Positions 57,270-64,000 of a stretch of DNA of 64,000 nucleotides are shown piece after piece; positions within the stretch are counted from its first letter, which is position 1; every line of letters starts with the position of its first letter. The translations under genes and the position numbers were made by a program. A model generated the notes under the pieces. It had not been told where the DNA came from. It saw only the letters and a program-made list of their open reading frames with translations, and did not search any database. Origin of the DNA: Ligula intestinalis (lineage: Eukaryota > Platyhelminthes > Cestoda > Diphyllobothriidea > Diphyllobothriidae); the NCBI GenBank assembly GCA_036362985.1, contig JAYGXS010000006.1, positions 16,838,864-16,902,863 on the forward strand, in the 5' to 3' direction.

Positions 57270-57620
57270 GCACAGTTCACGTGGTTGTCAGCCTTTGCGC
57301 GAATTCAGTCCTCACGAAACTTAAAGGTCCGACCCGATCCCATCGAATAAGCCGGCACTTGAGTGGTAGCTGTTTTAATATGTTTGGCCAAGCACGTTCG
57401 TAGTAGTCTCCTGATTTCTCTGACGTATGTGCTTTGTCTGCAACTGCACTAGAATCGATGGACAACTCCAGACGTCTCCTGCCATGGCAGTTTGTCTTTC
57501 GGTTTCATTATGTTTTTTATCAATGTGCAACTCCACATCTGAGTGGTGTGAGAAAGCGGCCAATGGCTTTCGACGCGTTCTTCTTGCACGGAAGGTTTAC
57601 ATTGAAGCCGTTTTGCGTGT
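57270..57620 (-). mobile_element. PLE-B fragment, third piece of the nest
   Basis: Minus-strand GIY-YIG region in broken frames (…QETSGVV, C.CRQSTYVREI), adjoining the plus-strand half in opposite orientation. Confidence 0.6.
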
Positions 57621-58540
57621 TACTTAAAGTACATCGAGAAACACTCGTCCTGTGTCGGCCTCAACCTCGGTTTTCAAGGTCAATGCGGTTGGATTTGGTG
57701 GCTGCAGTCACCGTGTTCCGTCCTGTATACTTACCACACCGGATGCAACTGAGCCAGACTTTACGCTACAGCGTCACTAGAGTGAGTTTTAATAGAATTG
57801 TCTCGCAAGACAATACAGGTAGTGGGCTGTGACCAGTGCAAACTACAACCTGTTATAGTCACAGATGACAACTAAAAGTCGATTGGTTCCCACTTCGAGC
57901 AATTCAAACGCTGGTGCCACCAACATTCCATGGAAGTGGCAGTCTCAGTCCATGCACAGGGGGTTGAGGTATCTATAGGATATACCTGTTGTATGACCGC
58001 GTACCTTAAAAAATTAATGACTCCCGCCATCATGGGAGATGGTTGCCATTGGTACGATAATGGTTTGTTGGCCCTCATTGCCATGATCGCCATGATTGCC
58101 ACAATCGTCATAATTAAATCGTCCGTGTTGGATGCTGCTGTGATGATTAGTCGCTCATTCGGCTCCTTGATAAACTAACTCATAGCTGCCGATGCAAACG
58201 GCAATACAAGTCCCAGGATGTATCTGACGGAAACTAGACGCCATCTCTGGGCGAGAACTCTATTCATCTAATATTTCAAGTGATAAAGTCGCGGTTATTA
58301 GCGAATCTAAAGCCGGCCCTCATATTATCACCACATCACTGACAAACACACTCGATAATAGCGATAACCGTTAATTTTTTTAGGTAGATGGTTACGTAGT
58401 GGCTTCGTCCTACAAATACTGCAATTCCTTGTGTGCCTGTATCCGATGCCATCTACAGAGTCCCATTTTGCTTCAATCATCTGTCGTAGCTGATTCTATC
58501 TCCCATGCTGAGATCGAGTATAAATCCGAAGCATAAGTTG
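57621..58540. other. Spacer, nothing recognised
   Basis: Includes a short imperfect repeat of 'gccatgat' around 58,078-58,110; no gene. Confidence 0.4.
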
Positions 58541-59425
58541 TCATACCCCTCTTACTGCTATTATGACTTGGCCGGAATCGGCCTGGCAGGCGGTCACCCA
58601 TTTGGGACCTCTGAATACCATATGAACTTTGTTTAGTTCGGAAGCCCATATGATCGGTGTTCGCACATTTCTGAGTGAATATATACCTGATCTGCAGCAA
58701 CAGCAAATGGCAGATGGCGAGGCGCTGATGAACTGCGGTTCAAGTAAGTGCTTATGACCCATCTGGTAGACCCCAGTGGTGGACCAACTGCGCCGTCTGT
58801 AAGTGCGTTCGCTTGTGTTGTTTGGCCAGCAGGTGTTCAGGATTGTGCTTGGCTGATGAAGGCTAATAAGTCCGAAACAGTTCTGTATTAAGGTACCTCC
58901 AGACGCTGTCATACCCCTATCACTGCTATTATGACTTGGCCGGAATCAGCCTGGCAGGCGGTCACCCGTTGGGGACCTCTGACCACCACGTGAAGTTTCT
59001 TCAGTTCGGAACCCCATATTATCGGTGTTCGCACATTTTTGAGTGAATATATACCTGATCTGCAGTGACAGCAAATGGCATCTGGCGAGGCGCTGATGAA
59101 CTGCGGTTCGAGTAAGTGCTTATGACCCATCTGGTAGGCCCCAGTGGTGGACCAACTGCGGCGTCTGTAAGTGCGTTTGTTTGTGTTGTCGGATCACCTG
59201 GTGTTCAGGATTATGCTTGGCTGATGAAGGCTAATAACCCCGAAACAGTTCTGTTTCAAGTAACTCCCAGACGCTGTCATACCCCCCTTACTGCTATTAT
59301 GACATGGCCGGTATCGGCCTGGCAGGCGGTCACCCGTTGGGGACCTCTGACCACCATATGAACTTTTTTTAGTTCAGAAGCCCATGTGATCTGTGTTCGC
59401 ACATTTCTGAGTGAATGTATATGTG
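58541..59425 (+). repeat. Tandem repeat, 368-bp period, 2.4 copies
   Basis: Copies start at 58,541, 58,909 and 59,277 with 'tcataccccc/tcataccccta'; the spacing is exactly 368 bp both times. The third copy ends after ~149 bp. The end of each unit contains a SINE-tail-like segment ('gtgttcaggatt.tgcttggctgatgaaggctaataa'). Copies 1 and 2 are about 90% identical by eye. Confidence 0.9.
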
Positions 59426-59814
59426 TTGACAGTTATCATTCTTGGGGCTAATACTCCCGTTCAAACACAAGCTTTTCTATTTTCTGATACCATTGCGTCC
59501 AAAATTGCGATATCCCTGAATAAAGGCTTCCGACTCAACTCACTCGACGTCATTGTGGTGGGGAAACCTGTCATCGTGGACCTTTCCCTTTCTTTATCCC
59601 TTCTTGCATTACTGAAGATCTCTCGATCGGAAAATAGCATTATTCAGTGCCTTTGATTCTCGAGCTAACCGTAGGTCTGCTGCATCATTTCCGTCCGCGA
59701 ACGAGAACAAAAAGGCGAACAGCCAATACATTGATAAGGATGCCAGGATACGGGAATGGGAACGCCCTGACCACTTTAAATAGGGGGTCTTGCCGTATAC
59801 TTAAGGTGGGGTAA

Positions 59815-60080
59815 ATATTTCCGTCTCTTAGTTCCACCAATCACTCCACCATGAAACTGAGCAGCCGGAGCAACCCTAGCCCTACCTTAACCTGAAACCC
59901 TACAGTAGACACAAACCCGAGCCTTAACCCTTAACGTAATCCCTAACGCTAACCTTTAACTCAAATCTTAACTCTAAACCCATCTTTATCCTAAACTCAA
60001 TTTCCCTGGAATAAGCGCAAAGCCACGTGCATTGTAGGCAGTTTCTGTTCCCATGTCCTGTTGAGGCGGCCACACAAGTC
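59815..60080 (+). repeat. Telomere-like dispersed repeat (copy 3)
   Basis: A run of degenerate CCCTAA-type units ('aaccctagccctaccttaacc', 'cttaacccttaacgtaatccctaacgctaacc') followed by 'ggcagtttctgttcccatgtcctgttgaggcggcc', shared with copies at 9.8 and 12.0 kb. It lies just beyond the 3' end of the nuclear receptor gene. Confidence 0.75.
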
Positions 60081-60531
60081 ATTCTTACTAATTTTTTTCT
60101 CTTTGAGCAGTGATCAGCTCTTTTGGGTTGTTTAAACATAAACACCACACTGATCGCTGAATTTAACTCCACAAAGGAAAGACAAAAGAACAAGATGGAT
60201 GTTTTAAACTTGTTTTTTGCAAGTTTTGCGTCATAAAAGACTACTGGTTGTCGCTCTCTTTCTCTTGACCTCGCTGAGAAGACTGTCGGTGTTGCTGTAC
60301 AGGGAGTACGTCTCAAACACCTTCGAGTATAGTACATAAATATATGGGTATGTTTTGTCTACCACTCGCGAACAAGCCTGCGAGAATGTGTAAATGTGTA
60401 TATATTACGCGTCAGCCTACCTTGCATATATTAGTCTTCTATTAAATATATACGTGTGCAAGTACAGTCTATCAAGGGCGGAAGGGTGGAAGACATGTCT
60501 AGCTGTGACAGGGAGTTCCAGCAAGGACTGT

Positions 60532-60788
60532 TCAACCCCGGAGGGTCGACTGGGCAGCCTCCATGGCAACGAAGGTCATCTGAGCAATGAGACGTTGCAG
60601 TTCTTCGCCAACACAGTGGAAGGTTCCTTTGAAGAGAGCTTGAAAGAGCGTCTGAGTGCCAGGCGTCTGGGTAATCAACCAGATATGCTGATAGCAGTCG
60701 AGAAGAAACCTGCCCCGTTCCAGACTGTCCGCACGCTGAAGAACACACTTCTTTGCCCGCTGGCGCCAGCTTTTGAACTTATCTGTTT
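60532..60788 (-). CDS. Nuclear receptor, TR2/TR4-like: terminal exon (LBD helices 8-12)
   Basis: Acceptor 'tttttgcttttag' (minus strand) joins in phase 1 and completes a Glu codon. The exon reads KFKSWRQRAKKCVLQRADSL, then GRFLLDCYQHIWLI, then TQTLFQALFKGTFHCVGEEL and LQRLIAQM, and stops (TGA, 60,534-60,532) 14 residues later. Order and spacing match the NR2C ligand-binding domain from helix 8/9 to helix 12, including the short tail after helix 12. LQRLIAQM sits where the AF-2 helix should be but lacks the usual central acidic residue, so co-activator binding may be weak or different. The receptor would act in the nucleus as a ligand-independent or repressing transcription factor if it behaves like TR2/TR4. 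Confidence 0.75.
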
Positions 60789-61822
60789 CTAAAAGCAAAA
60801 AACAGTATGTTGACCAGATAGAATATGTCAGAGGATTTTGGATTACAAGAGGTCAAATAGTTGCGCATGATTTGGATGTAACACTTAATAAATGTGCGTT
60901 AATGCCACTGCGTAGGTCATGTACAGTGTTCCCTAAACGGTCCGCGTGGCAGATGTACCGGACCAACACGGAAAACAAATCATGACATGACAAGCGTTAT
61001 TCAGATTGCATCCCCATAACAAATGCCGAACAGGGAGGAGGCGTTGATGGCGCGCGTAAGTGCAGGCTCATGCCTTTATGGCCCTCCCAGCCCTTGAGAT
61101 CTGAGTCAGGCGTGGGGGCGGCCCGACCGCGTCCCGCTCCTTTGCGCCCGAGCTCACCTCCAGTCTTCTTGATTCTGTCTTGCCACCGGGCTCGGGTGAG
61201 TGAGGGAGGAAAGTGTGCGGTAGATGGAACAAAAGGCTACCATCACTCAAATCTAACCACGGCGTAAGTCACTGTCCCTGCGCCACCACGCTGTGGAGCA
61301 CACGGTGGACACTGTCCGAATTGACGATTGAACTGGCGCATATGTTACGTGTTCATTATATCCACCAAGATAATGTTACCTCAGTTTTAGTAACATTGTC
61401 TTTTACCTAGTTGTGCAGCTTTGCTTCGGTTAGTTAAACCAAGTGTAAACTATCAGCGAATCCCGTTGTGAGTATGTTACATGGGGATAGTGTGCACTGC
61501 GATTATGTACCAACAAGCAAATTTAAGTATGAAATGGATACCTGCATTCACGTGTTTCGAACAATCAGCAAAATGTACTCCCACTGGGGAAATTATAGTT
61601 TTCCTGACTAGATCGTCATCAGAATTCGTGCTAGGACCACAAGTGGGTGCAGGATCCGAGACTAGCCTGGGGACTCAGTGAGGCGTCCAACGTCGCGCAA
61701 GGCCGCCATTCAGTAGAGGAAAGTCTACGAATATGGCTTCGGACTTCGGTTAGGAACGTGTTTGGGCAACATGGTTAAGCGAATATATGTACAGATGCGA
61801 AAAAAGGGGGACGTGCACTTAC
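60789..61822. other. Receptor intron (between the last two exons)
   Basis: About 1.03 kb, minus-strand donor GTAAGTG and acceptor TTTTGCTTTTAG. Contains the family-C repeat and no other gene. Confidence 0.6.
60990..61335 (+). repeat. Dispersed repeat, family C (copy 3), in receptor intron
   Basis: Aligns with 14,895-15,220 and more weakly with 8,040-8,245. Confidence 0.65.
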
Positions 61823-61960
61823 CAGTTTCAGTCGCGGTGTTGTCCTCAGTTTCATATAGTTGGATAAGAGCCGCTTGCTTTAGCAGTTTAAATTCGTCTG
61901 GGGTCAGAAGAACATCCGACAGTTGCCTGATCACTCTATCGATCCGTTCAACCGTCTCTT
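61823..61960 (-). CDS. Nuclear receptor, TR2/TR4-like: middle LBD exon
   Basis: Minus-strand acceptor TCTCCTTCTACAG and donor G|GTAAGTG, phase 1 at both ends; 46 codons. It reads ERIDRVIRQLSDVLLTPDEF followed by KLLKQAALIQLYE, matching the helix 6-7/8 region of NR2C (…W.LQEF…D..EYA.LKAI.LF). Both phases agree with the neighbouring exons, which supports the three-exon model. Confidence 0.75.
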
Positions 61961-63098
61961 CTGTAGAAGGAGATTAATGCAGGTTACTTCCAGGAAGACT
62001 TCCTTCCGAGAAATTTAATGGGGCATTGATGAATAGGCGTACGCTTTTAATAACTCTTGGGTAATGGACAGTAGTCATGATATCCCATTAAATGTAAATC
62101 GAAATTCCGAAATGTGCTTTTCGTTGGAAAATAGTACTTACATATGTTGAAATGTTAATTATCGTGCAACATTATCCCAATATTTTTCAGTGACGTCAGG
62201 GTACCGGCTAAGGGTTAGTATTTTTCAAGCCACCCACAAAATCCGTACCCTGTGAAAGATGACTAATAAAACAGTGTGCGTTTTTTCGATTATTTTTACT
62301 GCCCTCATAAGTTTTAATATATTTTATACAAAACATAAAAGAAAGGCTCCTTATTGTACTTATTGAATAACAAATAAGGTCTTCTTTGATTCCTAATAAT
62401 ATGGAACCTAGACTGTTGTTACACTTGCATTTAGGATTTCGAAACTACAAGTTGTATATATTTCGGATGAGGAAAATCGTATAGGACTCATGCAATTTTG
62501 TGTTGGATAAGGAACATGTTTTATAACTTAGCAGCAGCATTGCTGAACTGATAGATAGGATACCTTATGAACGAATATTGCATACGGGCGATAACCCCAT
62601 AACTCAATATTTTAAAGCCAAAATATACCCCTTCCTTGAGAGTGACACTCAACAAAATATGTAACTGACAACCCAATGAGTACAAGAAAATATATTTAGT
62701 ATACGCCTTCGATAAATTATATTGGGATTTCTCGGGGCATCCAAAATCAATAGAGAAACTATCTTATTACGTAAGCAGTCATTATTCGCAGAGAGCGTCG
62801 GTATCCTGACCTGACTGAATCTTATATTGAGCGGTTATTAATATAACAACACCAACTAAGTAGTCTTTTCTAATCAGAAAGTCATTTCAAAGGCCAAATG
62901 AGATAATGCATCTGCTGTATGTAAATTTAGCATATGGTAAATATACATGCGCTTTTCCTGCTCTTTATTAGGAGTAGCATTAACGGCCGGAGGAGTCATA
63001 GTATTGGTAGTATTAGAGGTAGTAGTATTAGTAGTACTGGCATAAGTACCAGTTAGAGTGGCAATAGTAATAGCATTTATCGTGTTTTTAATTCTTAC
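61961..63098. other. Receptor intron with triplet-repeat tract
   Basis: 1.14 kb. Near 62,995-63,080 it holds an imperfect GTA/TAG-type trinucleotide tract ('gtagtattagaggtagtagtattagtagtact'). No other gene. Confidence 0.6.
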
Positions 63099-63533
63099 CC
63101 AGGACATCAGGTGGCAGGATGCATTGTAATGCTGTCTTCCTCAAGGAATTCACGGCTTCCGTACTTAGATCTTGTAGACGCTGCCTCAGCTTTTCTTCAG
63201 TCGATGTCAGACTGGTTTTCACGGTGGTGCCATACAATTGTTCCACTAATCCCGTCAGAAATAGTTGAGGCCAGGACTGGGCCATCAGCTGAGCAACTTC
63301 CATATTGGTCAACACCGGTAACGTATCCTGAACAAGGGCTTGGTTGGGTCGACTGGTGCTAAGCCAAGTCATACAGGTGAAGAGGATCTGGTTCACAAAA
63401 ACACGTTGATCGGGCAATCGAGGGATGAAACTGGGGGAGCCGTTAATGTTCACTTCTTGTTTCTGTTGCGACCGAGGAGGCGTAAGCATTGTCATATCCT
63501 CCTGCTCCTTCTTTTCCGCCTTGCATAGTTCAT
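63099..63533 (-). CDS. Nuclear receptor, TR2/TR4-like: LBD helix 1-5 exon
   Basis: Minus-strand acceptor 'ccttcctcttctggtag' and donor G|GTAAGA, phase 1 both ends; 145 codons. It starts with a charged hinge (DELCKAEKKEQEDMTMLTPP), then the LBD: ILFTCMTWLSTSRPNQALVQ, and MEVAQLMAQSWPQLFLTGL. The last string fits helix 3-5 of TR2/TR4 (…LV.ACW.ELF.LGL). After that, helix-forming sequence leads to LPPDVL. The DNA-binding domain and N-terminus are upstream, beyond 64,000. NR2C is my best family call; NR2E/HNF4-like receptors are the alternative. Confidence 0.75.
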
Positions 63534-64000
63534 CTACCAGAAGAGGAAGGTAATGTTAGTAGTCTAATGAATATCAGCAATGACAGTAAAAATTAGGACA
63601 GAAGAACAGAGTTTACAAACTAAAATGAACTGAGTTATGGAGGTGAAGTAAAACTGGCAACTTCGAAACGGACAAATTCAGGTTTAAACGTCAGTTCTGC
63701 AATTTATTTTACGTAATACAGTAGATTTTGGTAGCGGTGGTGGTAGTACTAGAAGTATAAGTAGNNNNNNNNNNTGGTGGTGGTGGTGGTAATGATCCTT
63801 GATAAGGTGTGTACTCGCAAATTTCTCCAGCAGACGACTAGATTAAGAGTGTCATGTTATTTTGACCTAGGGTTCGCTACCTACAGTAGATTTCCTATCT
63901 CATAAATCGTCAAATGAAATTCCGACTCGAACAACTTACTTAAATCTGTTTGTGATATTAACTATTATACGTATTTGGTTATGCAAAGTCATAAAAAGTG
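63534..64000. other. Receptor intron, with gap
   Basis: Upstream intron of the receptor gene. Ten N bases at 63,765-63,774 lie inside a GTG/GTA triplet tract, so its length is uncertain. No exon is visible before the window ends. Confidence 0.6.

Noticed and set aside
57930..58178. Small hydrophobic protein (82 codons)
   Set aside because: The hydrophobic run comes from an imperfect 'gccatgat' repeat; no splice or family support.
59924..60337. 137-codon minus-strand open frame
   Set aside because: It runs through the telomere-like repeat and lacks any motif; a chance frame next to the receptor's 3' end.
61560..61650. Hammerhead-like string (CTGATGA…GGAAAAC) on the minus strand
   Set aside because: Core words occur but stem II and stem I do not pair in register with a UH cleavage site.
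62874..63107. Thr/Asn-rich 77-codon minus-strand frame
   Set aside because: It is produced by the imperfect trinucleotide tract in the receptor intron.
1..64000. CRISPR array, operon or prophage-like organisation
   Set aside because: No spaced direct-repeat array, no packed co-directional genes; the window is eukaryotic with spliced genes.

Overview
This is eukaryotic, intron-rich DNA with many dispersed repeats. No prokaryotic gene organisation is visible. The mix of several Penelope-like retroelement (PLE) families with GIY-YIG endonuclease coding, an RTE-type non-LTR retrotransposon, tRNA-derived SINEs, and a TR2/TR4-like nuclear receptor split by kilobase introns points to a flatworm. 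A cestode of the Spirometra/Schistocephalus type is my best guess, from recall of similar repeats and not from a search.

Two host genes can be supported. On the plus strand, eight exons between 6,302 and 28,907 join with matching intron phases into the C-terminal ~750 residues of a Ser/Pro/Gly-rich, largely disordered protein that I cannot name; it ends in a tiny final exon. On the minus strand, three exons (63,533 to 60,532) encode the ligand-binding domain and C-terminus of a nuclear receptor most like NR2C (TR2/TR4). Its DNA-binding domain must lie beyond the right edge. The two genes converge, with about 31.6 kb of repeat-filled DNA between their stop codons.

Layout: 1-2.3 kb, no gene; 2.3-5.6 kb, frameshifted RTE retrotransposon (minus); 6.3-28.9 kb, plus-strand gene whose introns hold PLE fragments, SINEs, microsatellites and telomere-like repeats; 29.7-30.0 kb, palindrome with hammerhead-like motifs in both arms; 30-55 kb, AT-rich intergenic DNA with PLE, RTE, SINE and palindromic elements; 56.0-57.6 kb, a nest of PLE fragments; 58.5-59.4 kb, a 368-bp tandem repeat; 59.8-60.1 kb, telomere-like repeat; 60.5-63.5 kb, the nuclear receptor.

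The most interesting signal is RNA-level. Three PLE-A 3' ends share a foldable type-I hammerhead ribozyme layout with covarying stem III. A second family (PLE-B) carries a variant hammerhead-like motif in near-identical inverted arms around a broken coding core, and an unrelated-looking 286-bp palindrome carries the same kind of motif twice. Hammerheads in PLEs are known in general; the inverted-arm architectures, the extra junction base and the conserved stem II bulge here deserve a check. Three 10-base N runs mark assembly gaps.
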